A DNA stretch of 64,000 bases from assembly GCA_023014335.1 (NCBI GenBank), contig JAECYW010000006.1:372001-436000 (forward strand), given 5' to 3'. Positions within the stretch are counted from its first letter, which is position 1. Each line of letters opens with the position of its first letter. The stretch comes from Galerina marginata. Taxonomy: Eukaryota > Basidiomycota > Agaricomycetes > Agaricales > Galerinaceae. The notes beneath the pieces were generated by a model, which saw only the letters and a program-made list of their open reading frames with translations, was not told the DNA's origin and searched no databases. The position numbers and the translations under genes are program-made. This document shows, in pieces, positions 34,671-47,300 of the stretch.

Positions 34671-37272
34671 TCATCGTCGTCCTCTTCCTCTTGATTTGAT
34701 AATTCGGCCTGCCGAAGGAGGCCTTCCGCGTAGTGCTAAAATCGTTATTGCGCCCAGTGACATGATCGATAGCGCCAGTCGGAGTCGACGTGAGTGGTTG
34801 GTCTTCATCTCGAACATCTTCATATTTTCGTTTCTTCCGATTGCAAACAAGGCCCAGCTACCGATTTCGCGTTTGATCTGCATCCCAACCACAGCTATGT
34901 TATGAACCTTCTTTGGATCCAGCTTATTGCGACGCTTTGTATGGGTTACACCGAAGGCGCTGAAGACACGTTCGCATCCGGCGGAGTTGGCGACCACAGA
35001 GATGATATGGATAGCAAATTTGACGATTGCATTTCTTCCGTGATCAACATCCTTGTCGAGTCGAGGTCAGATCAACAGCAGATCAACTGGAGCATTTTAG
35101 ACCGTTATCAACGAATGAGGATCCCCAATCTCGAGAATAGGTGCATACCTCGGCTGCAAATTTGCTTTACATCAACTCTGGGCCCATCCTCTCGTCAGAA
35201 AACTCTGCCTGCCTCAGCCGGTAATCCTCAAAAACCACGAGAAATATAAGGTCCACCTTACGACGCATAACGCGTTCGTATACACGTTACACAATTGCAT
35301 TCAGATCAACGCCATTCAGCGATGCTTTTATTGAATAGAGCCCCAGATGAAGGGGTTAACACTGCCGCAATGAAAACATCCTGGTCGGCCTTTTTCCATC
35401 GCTTCTCGAGACTGTTGATAATCCCGAGGCGGTAATCCTTTTTGAAACTGACATTTTGAGCATATATGCGATTCAGAGCCAGGTTACCGAGCATTAATAG
35501 GACGGGGTCAAGGCGGGTGTGCGACGCTTGGGTAACGTTAGCTGCGATGGCAAGTGGTTCGAGAATTTTCTGAATTCTGATGGAAAATTAAAGCAAGAAA
35601 CACGTACTCTCCAAGTGGGTCCCAAATCCCCCTCATCCCTTACCAAGGCTTGGATGCTACGCGCTTTGTTCTGTAAGACTTACTTTGTTCACGCACAAGT
35701 AATAAGTCTTTCCATATTCCGTGCCCAGCACAACTGTAGCTTTAATTTCAAGTATCGGGTAATAGCGAGGTAGTGAGCTGTCCATCGGGTGATCGCAGGA
35801 AGTATTAAAGCCCAAAAAGATCCGTTGAAGGTAAGAGATTGTTTCGTCTGCAGGAGGGCAAGGGCTGTACTCACTACTGAGGTGGGAAACGTTTGCCGGG
35901 GGTCAAAAGGTGAGTCACGGCGCATGAATTTTGCTCAGGCATTTTGCTCTCGTAATTGAGGTGTACATGGGACGGCAAAACGAGAGAGCAAAACTCAAAC
36001 GACGTACCCAGACATTTTGACTCTCGTCAAAATAGTCCGGCCCCAGTAGTGACTGTGATTATTGAACCATTTTACAACTTCTAGTGTGTGGTTGGTATCT
36101 TCGGTAATGGTGTCTGCAAGAGCAAGGAAGTCGCCAAACAATGAGGTTGATTTGAGGCGCCCAACACAGGATGATGATAGGCCATTCAAAATAGACTTGA
36201 AGCAACCGCCGCATCTTCTTCCGGTCGGGGCCGTCGTCCGTACACCACCCAATGAGCTCAACTCCGAATTTCTCCTCCATTAACTTCTTATCTTCTAGGA
36301 CGTGCTTAAGCAACTGTGTACCGGACTTTGCTTCTTGGGTTACGTTGTATGTTTCAACAAGGTATGGCCATGTGACGGTAAGTCGACATTTTCGCAGCTA
36401 TTTAAATCAACGGACTTACTTCGTACTCAACGCTCATCATTGTTGAGAGAACGGATGATTTGGCAACGCTTTTGAAACCGTCACACTGCCAAGTTGCCTT
36501 TTTTCCGCGAGCCTTTCCGATGACTACGTCTTCAACCTTTTTCACCTCTTGATCCAGAACTTTTCCAGATAAAATGCGGCGAACTTGCACAACAACCTCC
36601 GGACCAACCCATTTATGGACAAACCGATGGAGCAAGGGGTTTTCAGCAGCAGTACAAGCCGTGATCAAGGCGGCAAAGAGCTTGCAAAGGTCAGCCGAAA
36701 ATTCATCCTGCAGCTGCGGCGGGGAGACTGGAGCGGAAAGAGGCTGTATCTCCCCCTGTGAAAGGCCTTGAAGAGACTTGAGCCTTTTGACCGGTCGGGT
36801 ACTAAGGCTTGGGTTAGTAGCAGGTGGTACTATTGTATTTGGGACGGGAAAACGATGTAAATGTAATGTCGAAGAAGAAGGAATGTTTTTGTTTTGGATC
36901 GACGCCTCTTCAGGCCGACAAGTTAAGAGACTGTGGGTGCGAACGTCGGCAGATATAAAGGTGCATTTCTTGATATGGGCAGTCATGCGCTCGGCTTTGC
37001 CACAAACTGGAAGAATCTCCTGCCATCAAGATTTCAATAAATAACAAACCGGATTTTTGTAGGTCTTCTTGAGTTCGTACGGCTGCCGAGAAATGACAGG
37101 GTCTGGCTCTTACAGCATCAGACTCTGTCAGAGCACGATTGTGTCCCTGGAGGCAGGAATTGCACCCTGCAGCTTTGTGTGTGCGATCAGTCTTATAATA
37201 TGTCTCGTTGTCGTAGAAATGTTTCCAGAGGTAAGATATAATACTCGACATACTGTGAGCAAGGCGCGTCAC
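34671..37272 (-). pseudogene. hAT-family transposase remnant
   Basis: Pieces in order on the minus strand. A BED-type zinc-finger part (LWKHFYDNETYYKTDRTH..., then after an intron-like break GKAERMTAHIKKC) lies at 36900-37272. Next is a linker and the start of the DUF659-like core (36402-36800). Then comes KLMEEKFGVELIGWCTDDGPDRKKMRR...CWAPQINLIV at 36190-36313, where an extra base throws GDFLALADTITEDTNHTLEV into another frame. A later core piece ALILPAITRWTAHYLA lies near 35800. The C-terminal hAT dimerisation block SAGCERVFSAFGVTHTKRRNKL is at 34890-34990. At least one clear frameshift and several gaps: dead. Confidence 0.8.
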
Positions 37273-37989
37273 AAGTTGGGGGATGTACGGTGTTAGAAAG
37301 GGACAAAGTGGATAAAAACTTGTTATTAAAGGTCATTTTTTACAATTCTTGGAAGTTGTGAACGACTTGGACTGTCCGCGACAGAGCATGTAGTAGGACA
37401 TAGCTTTACCCTCCGTTGACCCAGGGCCTGACCCGAGTCAAAATGACCTGACCCGAAAATGGCCTGACCTTCTTGATCGGGTCAAGGGGGTCAAGCCGCC
37501 ACTAGTTTCTGTCAATAGGGACTGCCATGGATATCCGTGGATGAAATTTGAAATTGACTTTTCACCGCGAATACAGGGCCTGGCCGCATAAAATTTGGAC
37601 AGTAGATTGAATAGACATAGTAGAATAGTATTCCAAAGTCGTAAAATAATCTGATCATCTCCTGCCTCATAAAATGAAACGGGGATATTTACCCGCGGAT
37701 ATCCATCCATATGTCATCCGTCTGCCTTTCTTCGATTTTCTGCCTCATTTCTCAATACATTGTACTCAAACTATTTTTACAGTAAAGCCTAGTATTCTAG
37801 CTACAAAACAAGCTCAAAACTAGAGCCCCATCGTTAGAATTGCCTGCACAATTGGCGTTCTCTTAAGCTGAGTCCGAAATCTATATTTATCCATGGCAGT
37901 CCTTAGAACTTTCTGAGACGCGCCTGTGCAGGTGACCGCGTTGGTCAGGTGACTGGAACTCAGATAAACAAACGTTTTTAGACCTTGAA
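37273..37989. other. Intergenic, weak repeats
   Basis: Contains a short tandem-like run of the motif CCTGACCCGA (37427-37470) and little else. No gene supported. The 5' end of the hAT element should lie here; no TIR found. Confidence 0.4.
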
Positions 37990-39519
37990 CGGGACTTGCC
38001 TTTGTTCATCACCCTCCCTTCAACCCTCAGCCATGGCGCTAGGAGCTTCGCTTCTAGCGTCACTAGCTCTAGCCCTCCTAACCTTCGACCCACTAGCGTC
38101 CAGTTGCTTCGCGACGGGCGACTACTACCTCAACCCCCGCCTCCAGAATGGCCGCGCTGCCCTCGCAAGGTGAGAGTACGACATTTTCATTACCCGTTAG
38201 TTATACGCGAGTCGGCATACTTGAGCATGGCAAGCACCTCGCAGATACCCCGCAGGGAATAGGCCTGGTGCTTCACCCATGTAGTATGTGGCATCGATCG
38301 AAGGCGGCCGGAGGCCAGGATCTAGCAGATACCCCGCAGGGAATAGGCATGATTCTGTGCGCACAGCCCGTCTATACGATTGTGCCGGACCTATTTTCTC
38401 TTCCAAGATCTCTTTACCTATCCAGCTTTCCCTACCTTCACTGATTATTTTTTTACAGACGAAATGTTGGCAGCCTTCCCTGCCAACTCCGATTTCAGCT
38501 TCGAAGATGGCGCTCTTCGAAACTGGGTTCACGACCCCAGTGACCCGCCTGACCCGCCGCTTCTGTCTTTAACCCCATCACCCGCGTCTTCGCGCTCTGG
38601 GTCGCCAACCCCATATTCTACGCAGGCCGTCGCGTCATCTCCAACCCTTGAGCCCTCCTCATTCGTGCCAGCCCTGGTGGCGGCCGCACCCATGACCAAT
38701 GCAGAGAAAAGGAAGAAGGGGAATAAGAGGCAATCAAAAGCCCAAAGGAAGAGGCGGAGGCTGGCCGCTTCTGAGCACCAGCCCCATGAGGGTTTGGCTC
38801 GAAAGTAGGCCAAAACCACGCCTCAGATCCCTGCATCGTTTGACGCTGAGGACATTTAGATGGCAACAACTGGCTGCGCTGGCAGTCGCCGGAGCGATAC
38901 CCCCAAAACTTTCACCCTAGCAGGTCTCTCTGGGCCGGAGTTAACATATGGGTTCAAGTTGCATGAATGGGACACAAAGTACGTATATAGGAGTTCTCTT
39001 TTCTAATTTCTTTTCTAATCTCTGATGGGCTCCGTTAGAAAACGCCTCCTCATCGCCGGCTTTAAGAGTCGGGTCATCGGGGTTGGAGTAGGCGCACCCC
39101 AGGGCGACCCCGCTTGGGCTGGCGTACACGCCGCATCAGCACAGGCCCTTGAGGAGGCGCGCAGCAAGCTGTGGCCCCCGCCTTTATTCCTATCAGCACG
39201 AGCAGTTGTCAAAGCTGGTCAACGAGGATGTGAGGCAACGCGCTGCCAACCCCAAAATACGCCGCCAGTACGAACCTCTGCGAAGAAACCTCCCCAACAC
39301 CCCCTGGGCGGTGACGTCATTCAACTTTTGGCCGAGGGAGGGGTGCTTCAAGCATGCCGGTTACAACAACTTAGCCTTTGGGTGGTGCTGCATCACCGCC
39401 CTTGGCCAGTTCGATCCAACGAAGGCGGCCGTTTGGTTCTTTGGGATCTCGGGGTGGTCATAGAATTCCCACCCGGCGCGCTCCTACTTAGAAAGTCGGC
39501 CCACAAGAACTCTGAATGA
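37990..39519 (+). pseudogene. DSBH dioxygenase-like protein (mushroom-expanded family), inactivated
   Basis: Exon scraps on the plus strand. A basic linker EKRKKGNKRQSKAQRKRRRL is at 38700-38765; GFKLHEWDTK is at 38950; VIGVGVGAPQGDPAWAGVHA follows near 39080. The core TSFNFWPREGCFKHAGYNNL...FGWCCITALGQFDPTK then loses one base near 39420, after which GGRLVLWDLGVVIEFPPGALLL continues in another frame. The layout (His-x-Asp, small-residue turn, GGxLVLWD, FPPG) is that of a double-stranded beta-helix 2OG/Fe(II) oxygenase, possibly related to TET/JBP enzymes. Here the expected HxD reads HAG, so an iron ligand is also lost. A 25-bp block (AGCAGATACCCCGCAGGGAA...) occurs twice, at about 38236 and 38321. 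Confidence 0.6.
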
Positions 39520-40119
39520 TAAATTCAACAAACGCTGTCGAAAATCACGAGGACGAAAAAGAAGAAAACTCGGAAAGGATCAACTTACGTGAATTGGTTG
39601 GAACCATTCTTATTCAGAAGAATCAAAGCCGCTGCAAGAGTTGCTAGTGGGCCAAACATGAGTGTACGCCATATCGTGAAGGAGCTTCATCGGCAGGGTC
39701 GCCAGACTTTCTCCCGAATTATTCCCAACACCATCAATACCATGAAGATTGAAGATATCATCAACAAAGTCCTCAAGAAGATCGATTCTGGAGAACCCGT
39801 AACCTCCATCGACAGTCGCATCAAGACTCTGTGTGATTGTACCACCCGATGGCTCTGGAATGGATATCAATCTATCAACAAACCGGAGTTGGTTCTGGAG
39901 GTTCAGTCAATGGGATAATCGACTAGTATTAGGGCAGACTGTGCCTAGATAAGATTGATAATAAACTACGGTACAGCCAGCTACGTGTAGTCTACGGTTT
40001 ATATACCCAGTTCCCGTGGAAAACATAGAGAAAGAGACGAAAGGAAAGGAATCAAAAAGAAAAGAACACGAGGCGCAGCCTCTTTATACATTCGCGGTGC
40101 ATACCTCATCTCAACATAT
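39520..40119 (+). pseudogene. Transposase N-terminal-like fragment and nearby spacer
   Basis: 39590-39918 encodes RRIKAAARVASGPNMSVRHI and IVKELHRQGRQTFSRI, which resembles the N-terminal helix-turn-helix of another basidiomycete DDE transposase group. The rest of the protein is missing. 39919-40119 is spacer without a gene. Confidence 0.4.
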
Positions 40120-40681
40120 TGACCGCTGCAATGCTTTCGGCGGTTGTGCCTCTCACTTGGATGGCTCGCTATGTCAAGAATATCCCGCGGCTACTCGTTT
40201 ACTCCGATGATGACTTTAATATCGTAAAAGCATCATCACTTGTCGAGTACAAACCTTTCAACAGATATCTATGCCTGCTGACCAAGTCGCACTCATGAAT
40301 CTTTGGACGGAACTCGGTATTCCTTTTAAAGAGAAGAAACAAATCATCTTTGGTTCTCCTCTTGTCATAATTGGGATTGAAGTAGACCCAAACGCGATGA
40401 CGTTCACCCTTCCCAAGTCGGCGTGCCTTGATATGGTTGCAGAAGTTGAACGCTTCTGTCCTATTACACAAGGCTCTCGTGGCGCAAGACATACATTGCG
40501 TGAATGGAAACAACTTTCCGGTTGGATTAATTGGGGTTTCAATGTCTTTCCGCCTCTACGTCCTTGCTTGAATAAATTCTACGCAAAGATCTCAGGCAAA
40601 GATGCTGCTAATGTGGATTGTGACCTCTCCTTTGAATATCACAAAGACAACATCCGTGGTTATTTCAAACGAATCGTTTAA
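40120..40681 (+). pseudogene. DIRS-like reverse transcriptase fragment
   Basis: One frame gives WMARYVKNIPRLLVYSDDDF; SDDD corresponds to the polymerase YxDD box. Two extra bases near 40270 shift it to MPADQVALMNLWTELGIPFKEKKQIIFG...IGIEVDPNAMTFTLP and REWKQLSGWINWGFNVFPPLRP. This combination is typical of the DIRS/Ngaro-type retroelements found in mushrooms (RT followed by the RNase H connection). No tyrosine recombinase or ends are present. Confidence 0.6.
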
Positions 40682-41315
40682 ATTTTTCTTACCTGGTCAC
40701 AAAGCAGACAAGTTCTTTGAAGGAAATGTTAGTACAGTGTTTATGAAATAAAATATTGCAAACGTGAGTATATAGGATTGATACAATATATATACAAGGA
40801 GAAATCATGCCAAAAATCAGGGTGTTTGTCATGAATGAATGACTATGATTATGTGAAATGTTTTTGTCGACAGTGATGCTGGATATCTGAACGCGGTGAT
40901 GCTATATCATCGAATGTGGTTATCGTACATCTCTGACAGCGGTGATGCTATATCTCTGACAGCGGTGATGCTACATCTCCGACAGTCGCCGACAGCGGTG
41001 TTAGCGGGAATGAAAATCGCCACTGCTCATGATCCTGTTGGATGCTTGCTTCCTGAGGACGTTGATTTTTCCGACTTGCGGTGACGATAATCGCCGCCGT
41101 CTTCGATGTCCGGGGACTCATTTCTCCGCCATGCGGGTTACTGATTTCTCCGACATGCGGGAATGCTAATTTGTCCGCCATGAGGCAATGAAAATCGTTT
41201 CAATCCGGGCATACTCATTTCTCCGACATTCGGCAATGAAAAGGGTTAGGAACTGATAGATTTGATACAATTGTTACCGTAACAAATTTTATATCCAGTG
41301 GTTCCCTGAAACCTA
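40682..41315. repeat. Left repeat cluster of the 12.7-kb unit
   Basis: 40682-40870 is plain AT-rich spacer. From about 40875 to 41235 short units recur: first (T/C)CTGACAGCGGTGATGCTA types, then TTCTCCGACATGCGG and TTTGTCCGCCATGAGG types. The shared core CCG(A/C)CA(T/G)GCGG is a near-palindrome and matches the core of the cluster at 53044-53575. Spacing varies from about 20 to 40 bp. Confidence 0.65.
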
Positions 41316-44300
41316 CTAGTTCTCTCCGTCGCCTTCTCCTTCTTCATCCTCTTCTCCTTCTTCATCCTCTTTTTCCCCTTCATCTTCTTCTCCCTCTGTT
41401 TCTTCTTCACCCTCTGATTCCTTCGTCTTCTTAACTTTAGGAGGTGCTCTCTTGTTTCTCGATGCCCCTGATTTCTTTGAATTAATCCTCTTCCTCTCCG
41501 CTCTCCACCTTTTCCGTTGAAGTTGTTCAGAGTGCTCGATCAGTCCTTTTAGCTTGAAAAGTTCAGAAAGTACTTCTTTGATCGGTCTCGTCACATGAGT
41601 TCTCTTGGGTCCAACTTTCTCCCCCGTCGCCCTCCCTATTTCACGAAACTTCATGTGCTTCACGTTTACCAGAATCGCGATTGATTCTTCTCCTGCCGCC
41701 TTGCACCATGTCGTTCCCTCCTTCCTCTCCGTAAAAATTTCAGAGTTCGGAAGACACTGAATTTCATCAAATATATCTTCCAGACTCCCCCAAATTCTCG
41801 TTTTCTCCTCTTCTCCTACATTCCTAAGCTTCTCGTGGAACCGTTTGATATATCCGACCTGTTCTGCAAAGTATGGCGCCCATTTAGATCCTCTAGGTGG
41901 TAATACCGTATCGTCTGCTGGGAAATAAATCTTGCTGCGCTCCATGAATGATTTCGCCTCTTGTTTCCCTCTCACTGCCCCCTTTATCCCACACCGGTTT
42001 ATGGAGAAAGAGACAGACTTGAGCGAATTAACCATGTTCTCTGCCGTCCAGAATTCCATCGCATTCTCCAAGGTTTGAATACCATTTACGTCTTTCTCGA
42101 TCCCTTCAGTCCAGTTGGACTTGATCGAAATCCAGAAAGACTTTGTGAAATCGACGAATATCACTCCCGAAAATATGTGTATGTTTCCAAGATAACTTGG
42201 TGTAACCCATTCCCGAATAATAGTCGGCGGCCGCTCCTTCAAATTTTCTTGAACTTTCTTCCACGTCGGCGTCGGCCCAAGCGGGTATTCCACACTTTCA
42301 CGTGGAATTTCTCCTAATCCTCGTTTCCGCCTCTTAGGTATAACCTCCAGTTCTGCTCTTATTTGCTCGTCGTCTTCTTCTACAACTCCGGGAAGAGTAA
42401 CAGATCCGTCGTTCTTAAGATTAAGCTCGTGGAGGAACATCATCCCATGTGTCGACGTTGTAACCCTTGTTGAAAGTGCCGCCAGCGAATGCTGAACGTG
42501 AGTCGGAACTTTCATCGGCGTCGACTCTATGCTACGCATGAGGTGCATCAATAACCCGCAAATTATCCCCTTGTTCTTTGGAGATTTATGGTGGACATGC
42601 GTCGTCGCAATCTCCACAGACCTGGCTCTAGCCGTCGCGAAATCGAACCATGTTTTGGTGGGTATCCAGAGGACTCCATTCGACTTCTTGAACCGTTCAA
42701 ACTTGAATATTAATAAAGTCAGCCCTCATTAAAAGACGAAAATTGTTTATTTAAAATTCCTCACCACATCCTCTGCAGATTCCAAAAGAGAAACGGCTGC
42801 CTCACCACTCACCCTAACCTCGTCCCTCACCCCATAATTTCTGGATTCACGTTCCTTGTACTGTTCGTATTTCCCCTCGCACGCTTTCAAGAATGTTTCT
42901 GTGAGATTGTAAGCATCTCCATCTCCACAAAACCAAGGGTCGTTGTCTTTTTTTCGAACCGCCTCATACACCAGGTTATAGGAAGAACGATAAAGAACAT
43001 GTGTCCTTCGCATCCGCTCCTTAGACATCTCTGCCTGTATTGCTCCATACCCCGACAGCGTGTTCAGGTGATGGGCGGTACCTGCTTTGAATCCCGCCTT
43101 TGCGAAGGACTCCTCCAAAAATTCCATCCTCCAGAGTCCTGTGACGCCTTCCCTCCGATCCGTATTATTTTCCTCTTCGTCTTGTGAGGACCTTCGCGGA
43201 TGGTAGGTGAACCCTACGTCCATGTGTATTTCTCCGTGTTTGCGATCTAGAACGTAGCCCCAGTCCATCTGAGGAGCGCTGTTTTTAAGGCAATCCATTA
43301 CATCTTTGCCATCGTCAGATATCACGTTTAATTTGGATCCTTTGCATTCAACGACGAAAAAAAAAGATTTGAACCGGTCCATTTGTCGGCTGTCTGGATG
43401 GTTTTTCATGATGTCGTGCATCTTTTCTTGAACCTTCAAAATAGTAGAAGGGTCCACTGATTTTGAAAGGCCATAGTATGGTGTTTCATCTCCAGGTGAT
43501 TTTTTCCCCGGCCTTTTTCGAAGGTTATCCGCCACAGAGAACTCGTACCATGGCTCTCTCGCTGTACCTTCTACGGCGAATCGGAGGCTGGGCAAAACCA
43601 CCATGTTCCAGAACCAAACTAAGATCTCGGAAGGTATATAGGTAACCCTTCGATGGGTGTATTCATGTCGGTGCATCATCCGAGGAAAGAATATGTGGCA
43701 GAATATTGGACTGTTCCCCTCTGTTACTTTGGCGAAGAGCGTATGTGGAATGTGAGAAAGTGGAACTCTTCGTTCAATCCAAGAATGCCTAGTCTGTTCC
43801 GCGGCCTCAATTTCTGTCGGCGGTTCCAGAATTTCCACATACACATGGTTGTGTTTTTTTATTCCAGAGTTATTTTTCAGACACGGTGTAACCATGAGTC
43901 CGACGGGGGCGGCGAAATTTACCAGGTCGGTGACCCACACAAAGCTGTCGATGTCGACAGATAGTTTCAGGTCGATTTCTTTTAAATCTATGGCGTCCCG
44001 TTCCAGGTCCACGCAAACATAATCGCCCGACATTGTCTTTCCGCGTAGGAAGTATGACACGAGCATACTGGGGTCCTGTCCTTGGTTTACCGAGGAGCAT
44101 ACACGCTCAAGCATCTCCGCTGCACCTAATAGTTCAACGTCTCCCGATGAGACCATTCGGAGCTCCGGTATTCCAGTTCTACCAATCGGTCTTGGGTCGA
44201 TGTGCATTCTTCGGAAGTGGTGAATGGAATTTTTGGGGTCGTATTCTGGGACTAGCGGCATGACATGCAAGTCCAGAAACATGGGACGGCACATGTAATA

Positions 44301-47300
44301 TGAATACGCCCATCTGACCAAAAGGCGGTATCCATAGTCGCGTAGATACGCCCAGACGCTTTTCAAATAGATGGACGAAAGAACTGGGTGATATATGGCG
44401 AATGGATGTACAGGATCTTCGAAAGCGCGAAGGTCCTCTCTAGTTGGACCACCGAAATAGTCATCATAAGCAACGTCGTGTTTTGGCCACAAAGGCCCTG
44501 GGGGTAGGGGAATATCGCAAGGTATCGCCGTTCTCTTCCTCCTTTCTATGCTCCGCTGGTCCCAATTTACCTTTGTTATGTTAAGCCTCCTTGTCCTAGA
44601 CGTGTCAACAGCCTGAGCGTCTTCCACTGGCACGGTTTCATGTTCGTTCGGTTGATCTCGGAGAAGAGGACCCAATAAGTCGATCAAAGATCCGTCGTCT
44701 CTGTCTTCTAAATGTTCTTCTTCTTCTCCGTCTAAATTTTCTTCTTTCTCTCCGTACAAGGTAGGCGCAGGCGGTGCTTTGGAAGACGGGGACGTAAACT
44801 GAGACGGTCTAGAGGATCTCATGCATCTTTTACAGCACGAAATGTGCCTATTTAATGCCTGATAAACGTCCGAGCGGTCGTTATGAAGCGCCTTGTATCT
44901 ATTCGATAGTTCAGGTTCCGAGTCGAATGGAGGGCGTTCAGTGAACCTAGGGTACGAAACGGAGAGGTTGTCCCACAATAATGGCGGATTAGACCTAAGA
45001 TAGGTGTAGTTTTCGATAGATTCTCGAATACTAGCCCTCAGAACAACGAAGATATTCATCCGCGTGATGTGGTGACAAGATTCGGCTCGAGAGATTGATT
45101 TTCGAATTTCGTGTTCTGAATAGGGTTCTGTGAGGAGAGATTGCACCGTTAGAAAGGCCACAGGTCCACAGTCCTTTCCATTCATTTTACATGGAACGGA
45201 CCGGGTAGTAACACTTTCTAAAGAGCCGACGGTCCATCCGTGCAAGTAGCATATTGCGCTGTATAATTTTGGTCCGTCCCATTCTTCCCATCTGTCTGTT
45301 CCAGAGTTGTTCGTCCTTCCAAAAACTGTGACAAATCTCCGCTCATGATCCATGTGCACGGCGAAGAAGTGGTTGTCTTTACGGACGACAAAGACCTTGG
45401 GTTTCAGTGGGCATATTCCTTCGATTGGAAGTAAAGCCCTTTCCCGGAATCGTGGAGTAGCAATTCTCCTGAGGTCCTGGTTGTCAATATTCATGACTTC
45501 GAGGCTGTAAGAATCCAAATACGTGGCGGAAACGTTGGGATAATTAGAGTAGTAAAACTTCATCAAAACGAAGTTCAATACGGAGTAATCCATCCATATA
45601 TCAGGAGCTATGGACTCATAGGACCGAAGGACAGGCTCCCAGACTTCGTACATGGACATCACTTCCGCTATCAATGTCATAAATAAGCGAATTTTGTGGA
45701 AATTTCAGCAAGGCACCCACCGTCAACCCTTTCATAGGACTCAGAATCCCCGACGCTTTGGCGTCCAGGAGAAATTGTCGCGGAAAGAGGTAAATCAGGA
45801 AGATCCATAGGGTTATTTTGATCAACTTCAGATGGCTCATAGTCCTCGTCGGACCCAGGGTCAATATCTTCTTCTCGTATGAAGTTTTCGTCACTCATTT
45901 GAATGTCTGTCGTTTTCCAGGATGTTTCAGTCGTCTAATAGAGGAGTTGTTCATTATTTCAAGTAATAAATATGAAAGTAAGGTATTCTTACCTCTTTTG
46001 AGAAATATTTACGACTCCCCTGGGTCTTAGACCATGAAATGAGGTCTATGGGAAGTAAACCGTACATAAATTCATCAAGCTAGTGCAAAGGATTGTTCAG
46101 ATTATCGCTTATAATAAATAAGAGAGCTGTACCTCTTCAGATAATGAGCGAACCCTGTCTAAGGCGGATTCTTCCTTCCATAGAGGTGGTTTCAAAGGAT
46201 GGTCTACTTCTTCTTCTGAGGAAGACAAGAACCCCTCCTCGTCTTCAGGGGAATGCAGAGAACTTCCAAAGGTGGAATTTTTCTCAAGAAGACTTATTAT
46301 TTCGTTTAACTGGTGGACTCTACATTGAGCTAATTCCAAAAACGAGAAGTTAAATAGACGTACATTATCTTCTGGTGTTGGTATGGGAGAAGATTTACCC
46401 TCCAGGGAGGTTATAAATTCGTTTTCCAGAGTTTTTCTGGGTGGGGGAGCACCGTCCAGCCAGGATAAGAATTTTTTCAACTGGGGAACTTCAAATTGAG
46501 ATTTAAAAGGTGCGAAAATCAATGAACATACACTTTCTTCCGGGGTTTCTTTGGGTGGAGGAGCGCCATCCAGGAGGTTTATTAATTCATTTAACTGGAA
46601 ATTCAACATTCATATAATGTTGAAAATTAGAAAATAAATAACCTACATCGTCTGCTGGTGTTGGTGTGACTATAGGAATATTTTCCAATGAACCTTGGCT
46701 ACTTTTTTTCTCGCCGAATGGCGGATATTTTGAGTTCGGAGATCTGGAGTTATAAATGCGGGAACGCGGAGATTGTGAGTGTGGAGAACTGGAGTTATCG
46801 ACGCGGGAATGCAGAGAATATGAGTGCGGGGATTGTGAGTGCGGAGATCTATAGTTATCAGGGCGGGAACGCGGAGTATATGAGTGCGGAGATTGTGAGT
46901 GCGGAGATCTATAGTTATCAGGGCGGGAACGCGGAGTATATGAGTGCGGAGATTGTGAGTGCGGAGATCTATAGTTATCAGGGCGGGAACGCGGAGAATA
47001 TGAGTGCGGGGATTGTGACGGCAGAGAACTATAGTTATCAGGGCGGGAACGCGGAGAATATGAGTGTGGAGATTGTGACGGCAGAGAACTAGAGTCATAA
47101 ATGCGGGAACGCGGAGAATGAGAATATGAGTGTGGTGATAAGTCTTCTGGTGCTGGTATGGCTGGAGGAATACCATCCAAGAGGGCTATTAATTCGTATA
47201 ACTGGGAAATAAACATTCATATAATGTTAAAAATTCTTTTAAAAAAAAAAAATACTTTGTCTTCTGGTGTTGGTGCGGGTGTAGGAACATTTTCCAATGA

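Noticed and set aside
42747..45680. Separate 977-aa gene ending at 42747 and a separate gene at 41316-42617
   Set aside because: A canonical 63-bp intron (GTGAGG donor, CTGAC branch, CAAG acceptor) removes the stop in phase, and the downstream frame lacks an ATG of its own.
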